Positions 23,380 to 33,604 of a stretch of 64,000 nt of DNA are shown here, in pieces; the first letter of the stretch is position 1, and each line of letters opens with the position of its first letter. The stretch spans positions 1 to 64,000 of the forward strand of contig LGRX02013719.1 of NCBI GenBank assembly GCA_001247695.2, in the 5' to 3' direction. A model generated the notes under the pieces. The model was not told the DNA's origin. It made no database searches and worked only from the letters and a program-made list of their open reading frames with translations. The position numbers and the translations under genes were made by a program. The DNA comes from Cymbomonas tetramitiformis. Lineage: Eukaryota; Chlorophyta; Pyramimonadophyceae; Pyramimonadales; Pyramimonadaceae.

Positions 23380-23635
23380 TGCTGAGATTCAGTAGTTCAG
23401 TATCACGTATGACGTATGACAGTGACAGTGACAGTACAGTGACTTCCTACCTGTACTCAGTAGTTCGACTTCGGTAGCTTAGACTGTGACACACGATATG
23501 ATTGCCTAGTGACGGCCTCAGAGCTTAGATAGCCTGAGAGTCGTGTATTCATTTCTATCTTTTGATATACCCGATTGCCTCGCTCAAACCCTACGGCGTT
23601 CAGCGTTTTCACTGTGTCACTAGGACATTCTAGTA
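23380..23635 (+). repeat. 3' LTR of inner copia element
   Basis: Same 256-bp sequence as 14703-14958 with one noticed difference; followed by the AGGAC duplication. Confidence 0.93.
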
Positions 23636-23640
23636 AGGAC

Positions 23641-24357
23641 CTCCCCGATGGTAGCTTCAGGCTGAGACCGCAGGCTGTCTTGGCGGATCACGCGCGCCAG
23701 CCGCGGGCTCCTGCCATTTCGGCGAATCATGCGTCGGAGCCCGCAGCCCACGCACCTCCCTCTGGTGGTGCCCTTGGGGATTGGCGTGACGGTGCTCACC
23801 GCACCTCTGGTTGCGGCAAGCCACCATGGGGCTTCCCCGCTCAGCCGGGTATGCGGGGGATGCCCTTCCTTCTTTCCTTCATTCTCTTGATTTCAGTCAT
23901 GGGAGTGGGAGCTGCCACCTTCACGGTGGCCAACGAAACCGACCTTCTGCGGGTGTCGGATGAGGAGGCACCGCTTGTTACGGTGCCGTGTGCTATTCCA
24001 CCTCGTCTCCACCGGCGGGAACAGAGGCGGCAGGGCCTCTATATGGCTCCGGTGCCGTGGCATCCCGGGCCGCCGCCGCCTGCCGTGTTATTTGAGGACG
24101 GTCCTCCGCTGTCGCCGGCATCGTCTTCAGATGGCGAGGCCCCACCGTCGGGCAGCACTTGGCAGCACCCCGGTGCGGTGCAGCCTCCCGTGATCGACGA
24201 ATCAACAACACCGACTCCGTCAAATTCTCTGGCGAATGATTTTTCAGTGATCGACACCTTACACTTTGGCCGCCCCGTGTTGCTCCGCCGTGCTACTGCG
24301 GGCTACTACGGTGAACGATGTGGTGAAGGTGCTCCTCTGAACTTTGACCCCGAGTAG
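23641..24357 (+). pseudogene. outer-element Gag, 3' part
   Basis: This continues the outer Gag in frame after the inner element (LPDGSFRLRPQAVLADHARQ). One hydrophobic segment, MPFLLSFILLISVMGVGAA, is followed by an acidic Ser/Pro-rich tail and a TAG at 24355-24357. So the outer Gag also carries a membrane segment downstream of its zinc knuckle. Confidence 0.75.
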
Positions 24358-24683
24358 ATCTCCTTCTGGCTTTGGCAGTGCACCACTTTCTGGTGGTGTA
24401 CTGAGATGTACTTTGACCTCAACACGGTCTTCAATCTGGTTTGATTTACTTTGACACCTTTATATTCTTCAATCTGACTTGCTGGTGCAGACTTTTTCAG
24501 TAGTTTAGCAGGACACTCAATTGCCTGTATGCTTTTGCTCTTGTACTAGCTAGAGGGTTCCAATTTGTGTATCAGAATGGCACAGTTGGATTAGCAGTTA
24601 GGACCTGTCACCCTGGCTTCTACCCTAGCAACTTACACTTCTGACTCTCCTAGCCAGTCACCACCCACAGTGTTGGGGTGGTG
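24358..24683 (+). other. outer-element 3' untranslated region
   Basis: No coding signal; it ends in GTGTTGGGGTGGTG, a likely polypurine tract, directly before the 3' LTR. Confidence 0.5.
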
Positions 24684-24927
24684 TGCTGGAATCTGTATAG
24701 GGAGCCCTGACTGGGAGTCCCTATGACAGACCCCTAGGCCAACACTGGACTGCTGACTGATCTGTAGGCTCGTGTTGTGACACACGCTGTGTCACAGGTA
24801 GGCTAGACTCCGTTACCGTTGCGAGACCGTTCGGGGTATATCTAGCTTAGGGTTTATATTATTAAGGGAGTTTATCCAGACACAATTCGAGACCCTCTGA
24901 TATCTAGTGAACTAGGATATTCCGGTA
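24684..24927 (+). repeat. 3' LTR of outer element
   Basis: Identical by eye to 12213-12456; followed by GTTCT. Confidence 0.92.
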
Positions 24928-24932
24928 GTTCT

Positions 24933-25272
24933 CTCAGCTAAAAATTTTATCTACCACATAGGTCCTGTCCTCACTGCCGTCGCAGTCATAGGGGTGCAAC
25001 TGCGTGCGCTTCACCAAGCCTTGACCCTGAGCCACAAGGGTAACACCGGTCGCAGCTTTACGTTTCTTCGGACGACCGACTTGCATGGTGGATTCTGGTG
25101 GAGCTTTGAGATTCGCACTTTGAGAATCCCCGTTTTGAACTATCGGATGGGTCGCGACCGATCTGAGAGGGACCTCCAGGCCCTCAACGATTGGAGTAGG
25201 GGTGCAAAATCCCAAAATCGATCCCAAGACAGGTTCTTTCGAAATTGCCAGTGGTAGATAATTACCATGCAT
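24933..25272 (-). pseudogene. chromodomain gene remnant, 5' half
   Basis: The minus strand reads MQVGRPKKRKAATGVTLVAQ, with an AT-hook-like GRPKKRK, then SEDRTYVVDKIFS, the start of a chromodomain, and a TGA immediately before the retroelement junction. The rest is at 11752-12207. The frame is open up to 25272, so the real start is uncertain. Confidence 0.55.
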
Positions 25273-25274
25273 GG

Positions 25275-25510
25275 TTCACGCCAAGTATCAATATATTGAT
25301 AATTAATAATTAAATTCGGGTATCGATATGATATTGATAAGTGTCAAGTATCGATATGATACTGATAATTAATTCGGCGATATCGATATGATACTGATAA
25401 TTAAGTGTCAAGTATCGATACGATATTGATAATTAAATGTTGGTATCGATATGATACGATATCGTTGATATATTGATATATCAAGGTATCAGAGTTATCG
25501 ATACCGAGCC
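25275..25510. repeat. AT-rich minisatellite (TATCGATATGATACTGATAATTAA)
   Basis: At least five irregular copies of GTATCGATATGATACTGATA with TAATTAA linkers. No coding signal. Confidence 0.7.
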
Positions 25511-25629
25511 TTGCTCTAGCTTTAGCATGTATTATTTTTTTTGCGTAAGCTCTCATCGACCACTTGTGACTTTTCTAGCTTCTAGGCTTAACAATTTTGC
25601 ACCTTACACTGTAAGCCTAGTAGCTAGGG

Positions 25630-25756
25630 TGGTGTGTTGACACAAGCTGTCCACCTCAGATGAGATGGTGTGCTGGAAATGACACCCTGACTAGTTCGTA
25701 CAGTCAGGTGTCATATTCAGTGTGTCATCTTCGGTGATCAGCTTGTGCGACAAACT
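25630..25756. repeat. nested inverted repeat, possible LTR or MITE remnant
   Basis: Outer arms CACAAGCTG / CAGCTTGTG enclose inner arms ATGACACCCTGACT / AGTCAGGTGTCAT. The left side is preceded by GGGTGGTG, as before the two 3' LTRs above, and contains GGTGTGCTGGAAATG. A solo LTR of a related family is possible; no second copy is in the window. Confidence 0.4.
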
Positions 25757-26483
25757 CAGTATATATTTGTATTATCTGAGTTTATCTTGGTTCGTTGTTT
25801 CACCGTCGGCAGCGTCCCCTCTCGTGCGCTGCTGAGTTTCCAGCAATACTTTATGTAATCGAGTATGCATATATGCACATGTTCGATATCGATTATACAT
25901 CATGCATGCACGACATGGTAGATTATCGATGTATGTACGCATGAAAAATTCTTCGCGAATGCTCGACTCCTCAAAGAAAGAATTTCCGTCACCGCTCTCA
26001 CGATATGCCACTCGTGCACATGACATTCATACAGCACTTAAAGCGTGCAGAGATGAGTCGGGTGACCCCAAAAACTGCTACGCCATTAGAAGAAGCCTTC
26101 TTGACATCATCATTGACGACCGTAAAACCACATGCTGAAGGGCTGGATGGAGAATATCTCCAGACCCGAAGGCAGTATACAGTGTTCAAAATGCAGCTGG
26201 TAACTGCTGAACACTGTCCATACCTTTTACTATCGCTGGAGCAACATCAACGTCTACATTGCATTCTGACAATTGATACAGTTCTGATCAGTTCAAATGC
26301 ATGTAAATCTCTCAGGTCAGTAATCATATTGACAGCTGATAAAGGTTATTACAGACACTGCTCTGATTCATTATTCGAGCTTTGTTCTGATTTACTTAGA
26401 ATCTGAAGATATCACTTTGATACTCTTTCAGTAAGTAAGTAAGTAATAAATCAACTGACAAGTTATCAATTAAGTGACTGCAC
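25757..26483. other. no clear gene; weak ORF 26005-26406
   Basis: A plus-strand frame of 133 residues (MPLVHMTFIQHLKRAEMSRV...) overlaps a second open frame and has no recognised domain. I would not call it a gene. Confidence 0.3.
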
Positions 26484-26487
26484 TTAA

Positions 26488-27331
26488 CCCTTAAGCCGGT
26501 ATCTGGGTCAGATCTGACCCAGAAGCGATGGCAAAGTATATGCTGCTTGGGCAATTGCAGTTGCATACCTTGCATGATTTGTGCACTGAGTATTTGCACG
26601 TACACCGTTGTGTGCATATGTAAGCGTAGCGTACTTGTGCGGGGCACGTATGCATAATATATATCGCACGTACCCGCATATTTGTCGCGAATCAGTTGCA
26701 CATTTGTACGTTTTTTGCGTAATTTTATCTTGCAAACCATACAAAACGCGCCTAAACTGCAACGTTATACTTACCTACGGCTCATCTACAAGCACGCGTT
26801 GCATCATGGGCCATGTCCCGATCATTATGTAAGTGATTGGTGGCTATCATCATGGAATATGACCCATAGTATCGCAAAAATCACCACACGTGTCCCTTAA
26901 GTATGGAAAACATTCCTTAAGTATGGAAAACATTGTGAAATATATGTATTTTTAGTGTTTTTTTTGGCATAAATCCACAGAAAACGATAGGCAGATGAAC
27001 GCACATCGGTGCAAGTGAATCATCCTTGGAACGTATCATCAAGGTCGATGATTTAATTCCAAAATTGTGCAAAAATATGTCGAGCAGATGTCGTCAACAA
27101 TGACGATAAAATTAAATCGTGCCTGTAAAATCGAAAACATTCTGACCATGTGCGCATATAAGAGTGGATATATTCGACATATATCGACATGTAGTGTCGC
27201 AAATAGTTGGTAATATAGGTATGCAATAATTGGTAAACCAAACGGGCATTTAGTGACTAAGCATGCATCGCAAAAATCCATTCTCACAACACATATAGAA
27301 AATCCTCGAATTCTAACCACCGGCTTAAGGG
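26488..27331. mobile_element. piggyBac-type non-autonomous element
   Basis: 13-bp perfect terminal inverted repeats, CCCTTAAGCCGGT at 26488-26500 and its complement at 27319-27331, are each flanked by TTAA (26484-26487 and 27332-27335). TTAA duplication with CCC-starting ends is the piggyBac signature. The left subterminal region has a perfect 20-bp palindrome, CTGGGTCAGATCTGACCCAG. The interior (844 bp element in all) has no transposase; it contains a 19-bp direct duplication, CCTTAAGTATGGAAAACAT, at about 26895-26932. Confidence 0.82.
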
Positions 27332-27367
27332 TTAACTGTTGATACACCTATATATTCACATTAGGGT

Positions 27368-30300
27368 TTGGTCTATTTGTCATGGGTTTCAATCAGCAAA
27401 ACTCAATGTACTCAATACAAATGGGGCCCGCGATCGCTGTGGCACGCGGGAAGAAGAGGACCCCCCACGACCTCCATGCAAGCCAAAAACGCCTTAAAAC
27501 AAATGGCGACAGGTTATTGCGCCAAGGATGAAGACCACGAAGACGCCTTTAAATGCCATGATATTGGAGTCAGACCCACCCTGCTTGAGGACCCGGGGGG
27601 AAGGGTCATGATAATGGACTCCGTGGGTGTAAGACCCAAGGCGGAAAAAACCCTCTCAGACCTGCGACACGCAGCCAGAGCCGGAGCAAGACTCACCGAG
27701 AAGGAGGCGATGGACTGCAGGAGGGCGATGCGGAGAAACCGCACTGAAGGGTCCCATGCGGACAGCCTCCTGAAGGGGGGAGGAAGAAGAGGAACTGCAC
27801 CCCGGAGGGAGGGCACCCCCAGGCACAGGACGGAAGGGGTCTTCTCGGACACCAGAGGCAGGGAGGCGTGGCTTAGCTCCATACAAGTGGAAACCCACAG
27901 CCTCTGTACGACGGGAGTGGCCACAGTGTCGATGCACCAGACGAAACTTGCGGATGCCCTCAACGGAATCGAGTTCGAGCAGTCGGACCAATACGACTCG
28001 CAGATGCGCAACACGATGGAAACGGTCCGGGACGGGGGATTTTCCTTCGTCCTGACTTGTGACGGCAGCCACTGGAACGTGCTCCTCTTCGGACGAAATG
28101 AGGACACCAGCGTCTCAGTCTACCTCTATGACCCGATGGGGGGGAGGACACGCGCCTACTGACGGCGCTGAGACAATGGGCAGGACCGCCGGGATGGCCG
28201 CCGGTCAACATAACGGTCTCCAGCATGGGGGTCGCACACCAGCGGGACGGATACCAATGCGGCGTCTGGGTGTGCTACATGATTGATAAGTGGCAGGAAT
28301 GGAATAGGTCCACCACGGGAGCGACGTGGGAGTCCTGGATCGGGCTGCATGGGCCCCCGGTGGGCAGAGAAGCGACGACCTCCAGGGGATACCGGGAAGC
28401 CATGAGAGGCCCAATCATGGCGCGCATAGGAGAATTGGAACAGCGGGAGCGCCACCACGTGTTCCACGGGGAGGGAGAGACTCATGACCCAATCTCCTTC
28501 GAGGAGGGGGATGACGAAATCCAAGAAGAGGCCGGCGCAGGGCCAATGCAAGTCGGGAAGAGCCCGACCAGGCAGACCCAGACAGACACGGTGCCAAAGA
28601 TCCCCGGGCACGCCCAGGAACTCCCGAAGGTCGGTGAGAAAAGGACCAGGCAGACCCTACGAAGCCCCCAAGCCACGGTGGAGAGCGAGGAGATCAGACC
28701 CAGGCCGAACCCGCCCGCACAGACGCTCCAGGGGGAAACAAGCCCCCGCCAGATCACAAAGGTTAGCCTGGACGACGGCAGAGGCACGAAGTGGAAAGGG
28801 ACCAAGGCGCAAATCATGATGCTGAGGACATGGGTCCTCGCTCAACTGGCCAAAGGGGATGTCAGGACGGGGGAGCTGTTCCAGCATGCGGCCAAAATCG
28901 GATACTCGAGAGATGCGGTTAGGCTGATGACCACGCACCTCGTAAGCAGTGAACAAGTCGTATGGGCAACGCACCCCCCTGTCAACGACTACCGGAGCAG
29001 AAACAAGTGGTGGAGGATAGACACCATGGAGCTCTCGGTAGGCACTGGCCCGACGGCTGCCAATGATCCGGAAGTGCCCGAAGAAACGGAGGAGGAACCC
29101 CAGGCCGTTGAGGCGTCCGAGAGCACCACAATCCTAGCGGTTAGGACGCACTGGGGAAGCAGGGAATACCTGCTCGGGCCAATTCGCCCACAAGGGGAGG
29201 CATGGGTCGAAGAGGACACCCTGCTGGCAGGAGGAATTGCGGGAATAAACCCGAGCCAGGCCGAACGAGAGACCGACATGTTCCACAACAAGGAGCGGGA
29301 AGAACAGCAGGCTCGGAGCCCCACAGAAAGAGAACCACTGTCAGGGACTCCCACGAGGCATGCCCACTACTGGCCGGGGGTCACCAAGCTCAACATAGAC
29401 ACTGAACCCTTTAACCCAGATTGGGACGCAGCACCCTCGGGCAAGTGCACGCTCACGACAGAGACAGGCAGGCACCACGTGTTCGCACACGACGAGCGGG
29501 GCAAGATGGTAGGCGCCCTCAAAGAGGAGGTACTCGATAGGCTCTACGACAGATATGTGGCCGCGACGGGCACGAGCAGCACAGATCAGACCCATACAAG
29601 GGCGGGGGAAGAGCGAAGGCGGTCCTTCGAGGAGCGGGAGCCACAGCTGGGCACAATCCACGGATTCGCCACAGAAGTGGTCCTCCTGCTCAAAAGATAT
29701 TCCTGCGAGGAGGAGGAGGAAGTCAAGAAAACTGCACTGCAGAATCACTGGACGCTCCCTCCAGAAATTATGCAAGCGCTCCAGGAGGCCTTCGGGATCC
29801 AGGCGGAGATATTCGCGTCGCCGCTCAACGTACACAGCCACACGGCGACATACTGCTCCAAGTTCGACAGGGACAAGATTTTTGGATCCAAAGGGTCTGC
29901 ATGGGACACCCACTGGGGAGAGCTGGGCGCCTTCGAGTTCAATCCGGAGTACACAGCGGCAGACCTGGACAAAGCGCTTCAGGAGGCCCTGATGTCCACC
30001 ATGGCGAAAACCCCGGTACTGGGGGTAGGAATTTACCCGGCCTGGACGAGAACACCAGCCAAGGCATACTGCAGGAGATATGGAGATACTAGGATACATG
30101 AATTTGGGGTGATCCCAAGAAAAAGCTTTACGTTCCTTCCCCCAGACCACTGGGGAGGCACCACAGTATCAGGTGTCACGAAGAAGGACTACAGCAACTG
30201 GGGAGTTAGGATCCTAGTTGTTGCCAACGCAGAGGGATGGCAAAAATTCTGCCCGGACCCAGAGGGGGCAGCGGAACTAGTCGGGAGGGCCCTGCAGCGC

Positions 30301-32934
30301 AGCACGTACTGCACGGTCCGTAAGTACCACACGATTCGAAACCTCAGGCCGGCCAACCCGAGGGTCCACACCTCGGAGGCAGTGTCAGACATGGCGGCGG
30401 TTAAAAATGCGATGGAGAACGCTAGTCAACACGACATGATCTTCGACCCTCACCCGATGAGAAAATGGGAAATACCGAGCATGTCGCGCAGACAGGGATG
30501 GGGGAACGGAGGGAGTGAGGTCCCCAAGGAAGACCGCACCCCGGAGGCAGCGAGGGCCATGAGACAAACATGGCGCGACAGAGGACTCACCGAGGTCACG
30601 ATCACGGAGTACCATGCGGCGAACACGGCATGGCCTTTGGACAAGATCAAAGAGGACTCGAGGGCCAGATGGCTAAAGGCAATGGAGCGCACTCCCATGC
30701 TCTTCAGCAGACAAGACAGGGACAGGGGACACACGGAAGTAAGGGAGCGGTTCCCCACGTGTCCCATTAAGCACAAAACCAGACTTTCCAGAACCCTAGA
30801 GAAAATCAACAAAGCCTGGGATGCAACCTCGTTCCTCTATACGGATGGGTCGCGACTGGACCCAGAGGAAGAAGGGGGGTTACATAGAGTAGGGGCGGCC
30901 TACTGGGACCCCAGAGGGGATGAAAACCCCAGAACCTGGAGGGGCACGTGGTCGACGGGTGGACACCTCACAATCAACAGAGCGGAACTCCTGGCGATCC
31001 ACGCGGCACTCAGGGCCAGAGAACGCACAACACCAGGCGAGATAGCAATCTGCACGGACAGCCTCTGCAGTATGCACCAAATCCTCAACATGTTGTCCAG
31101 ACCCCACACGATGGAGTGCCATAGACACAGAGATTTGCTTGAGGATATACTCTCCCTGGTCGAACAGCATAACAGCCAGGGAACGAAGGTCTCACTCAGG
31201 AAAGTCAAAAGCCACACAGGGGTGAAGGGCAACGACAAGGCAGATGAGGCGGCCAAACAGGCAGCAGAAAACCTGGAGGGAACCACCCAAATTGAACCAT
31301 GGGACAACAGGACCATGTACACGCTCGTGGCCAATGCCCGAGATGGTGAATCGATGAGGCCCCTGCAAGGGGAGGGGGCGGTGGAAAGGTATGTGGCAGA
31401 AAGGATTGCACTTAAAGCGACGCAGCACAGGTCAGTGAGAAAATGGCTACAGCCCCCGAACAGCCCGTGGGAAGAATGGGGAACACCCGGCAGGGGAAAT
31501 CGGGAAGGAGCTCTCTCAGTAGAGGGCTCTATAACGGAGAACCCCACGCCCGGCGCCCCAGGGCCAGCCCAAGGCCCCGACCGGGGCCAACAGGACGTGG
31601 AAATGGAGACACCAGGGGAGAATCTCCAGGAACTGATGCTCCTGAAGGAATTGCAGCACGCTCCCTGGAGCCAGGGCGACCCGCCGATGCGACGGGAGCC
31701 GGGCGACCAGGAGGAGCAGGTACACCTGCGGGACCAAGTGACCACTCAGGACGAGTGGGACCTACTCTGGGAATTCGATGAGACGCGGGGGCCGCCTCTT
31801 GACATGGAAGAGAAGGGGGCCATGAACTCGCCAGAAAGGGAGATGATGCAAGCGATAGAGGAGGCAGAATGTGCGGACCCAATTGACGGTCTGTGCCGCT
31901 CGATGATGGAGATGGACCTGGGAGAGTCGAAACTCCAAAACCTGACGGACGTCCCACAACAAGCGATAGACGCCTACCAGGAGGCGGCCCCAGCAAGAAG
32001 AAGAAAGAGGAACAGGGACCGGGAGGCCATGCACCGGGGAAACGGAGACAGGGCCGCCACAAGCCACGCAGACGCTGCCGCGGTCGAGACACACATGGGA
32101 AGAAGAGTGGAGGAGCCCCCACGGGAAATTCTCCAGGACAAGTCGATACCAGGAATATCCAATCACTTCTGGAAGGTTACTCCACCGACATTCAGGTCCC
32201 TGGTCCTAAGATGCCGGTTTGGGGTCCTCATGACGGCTGCCAGAAAGCACCTCATATGGCCGAACAAATATCCGGATCCGGGCTGCGCCCTCTGCGGGAA
32301 GAGGGACACTCCGGCACACAGGCTAGCTGGATGCAAAGACGAGACCAGCAGGAACATGGCCACAGCCAGGCACAACGAAGTGGCAAGGACCCTTTATGAA
32401 GCAATCAGGAAGGGTCGAACGGGTGCCAGTCCGATCTGGATTGCGCACCACGCTGGACTCGACGGGACTAACAGATGCACCCGCCCGATACCGGACTTCG
32501 TACTCAAAAGAGGCCAGTGCCGTAGGGACGGAAGGGACCACCCGGGGGCGAAGGACCCCCCAGACGACATACCACACTTTGTGGATATTGTCATGATCAA
32601 GGGTGCAGAGGACGTCAGGGACGCCCCCCCAGGCAGGCCGGAAAACACCCGCAGGGAGGATGTGGGGGAAATCCACCTCATAGAGGTGGCCTTCACGTGG
32701 GACACGCACTGGTACGTGTCCCTTCACGATAAACTCAACAAGTATGAGCCCCTTATGGAGCTACTCAGATCCAAGGGCTATAAAGTGTTCTTTCACCCGA
32801 TGGTTTTCGGAACCACGGGGTCGGTATATGAGCACAACGCAAGGGCTCTCACGCAACACCTCGGCTTCAACAAGAAGGAAGCGGAGGCCCTCCTCAAGAA
32901 AATCAGTAGCATCGCGGTGGAATGGGCAGGGTAG
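27368..32934 (+). CDS. mobile-element ORF: Ulp1-like protease, PCIF1-like MTase, RNase H, zinc knuckle, RLE-like nuclease
   Basis: One coding unit with a frame break in the G7 run near 28136-28142; from 28225 the frame is open for 1,569 residues. The part before and across the break has a C48/Ulp1-type triad: SHWNVLLF (His), VYLYDPM (Asp) and GYQCGVWVC (Cys). In the 28225 numbering, residues about 475-675 match the phosphorylated-CTD-interacting-factor (PCIF1) methyltransferase: LPPEIMQALQEAFGIQAEIF, ASPLN, FGSKGSAWDTHWG, and FEFNPEY where the family catalytic motif is NPPF. Residues 871-1005 are RNase HI: FLYTDGSRLD, TINRAELLAIHA, AICTDSLCS, GNDKADEAA. Residues 1353-1369 are CALCGKRDTPAHRLAGC, and 1420-1500 resemble the R2-type restriction-like endonuclease (IPDFVL, HFVDIVMI, IHLIEVAFTWD), ending HNARALTQHLGF. 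No F/YxDD reverse-transcriptase motif is seen. The start codon is uncertain. It sits between other mobile DNA; element ends were not found. Confidence 0.75.
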
Positions 32935-33604
32935 AAGTCTTACCGTGGCGGGCCGGCCCGGGGCCGCAGAAGCTCGCTCCGGGCCGAAACCGGGCCGAAG
33001 GGGCTTTCGCTCCCGGGCCGCACAAAAATATGAGCCGGCCAAACTTCGGCCAAAAATATAGGCATTTTATGCCACTTTTTATCAAATCCCCATACTTAAT
33101 TTCAAAATTTCGCGCCTGCGGCGGGCATTGTTCTTCCTTGACCGTTTTGGCCGAAAGCGGGCCAGCGGAAACATAGTTTACGGGCCGTAAAGAAATTTGG
33201 AAGACTTCTACCCTGGGAATGGGCTGCCAAGATGTTGATTTCACACAGCAGGTCGGAGAAGGAGAAGGCTCTGAAAAACAGTAAGAAGCCGCCTTGATTG
33301 TGCATGTGACTAGGGGCAGGCGTAACAGCTGTGCACCTTCAAATATCACGCTTCCGGTAGGAAGAGTCACATTTTTTCCCCCCAATTGCTTAGATTGCAC
33401 GCATAACACGCATAATGTTTCCGGATGGAGCTTTAATCTTCTAGTCCCCTCTTTTCCGGGAATTACCGCGCTTCGGCCGGTGTAAGCTGCTTGTGCTCAC
33501 GCACGAGTGGTGAGTTTCTGGATCGGCGGGTGCTGGTTGCCGCGCGTAGCGTAAAGCACTTCCAATTAGTTAGATTGCACGCATAGCACGCATAATGTAT
33601 TCGG
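32935..33604. other. intergenic with 46-bp direct repeat
   Basis: Two similar stretches, 33383-33428 and 33563-33608, share TTAGATTGCACGCATA and CACGCATAATGT and end GGATGGAG. The second copy spans the start of the next gene. GC-rich GGCCGG runs lie at 32940-33010. No gene. Confidence 0.5.

Larger units (their letters stand above)
14703..23635 (+). mobile_element. complete Ty1/copia retrotransposon (inner)
   Basis: 8,933 bp, bounded by 256-bp LTRs that differ by one base as far as I can see and by the 5-bp duplication AGGAC (14698-14702 and 23636-23640). The order of domains, Gag, protease, integrase, reverse transcriptase, RNase H, is that of Ty1/copia. It sits inside the coding region of the outer element's Gag, so it inserted later. 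Coding is broken by two TAG stops and several frame changes, listed under the genes. Confidence 0.95.
12213..24927 (+). mobile_element. Gag-only LTR retroelement (outer), interrupted by inner copia element
   Basis: It is bounded by 244-bp LTRs that look identical by eye and by a 5-bp duplication GTTCT (12208-12212 and 24928-24932). Without the inner element and its target copy it is about 3.8 kb. It encodes one Gag-like protein and no protease, integrase or reverse transcriptase, so it is non-autonomous. The Gag resembles the inner copia element's Gag, which suggests dependence on that family for enzymes. A G-rich tract (GGGGTGGTG) just before the 3' LTR fits a polypurine tract. Confidence 0.9.

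Noticed and set aside
25635..25790. Solo LTR
   Set aside because: No second copy in the window and ends are not definable; kept only as an inverted repeat.
31443..32399. Additional plus- and minus-strand frames inside the giant ORF
   Set aside because: Low-complexity shadows; the main frame has the conserved motifs.
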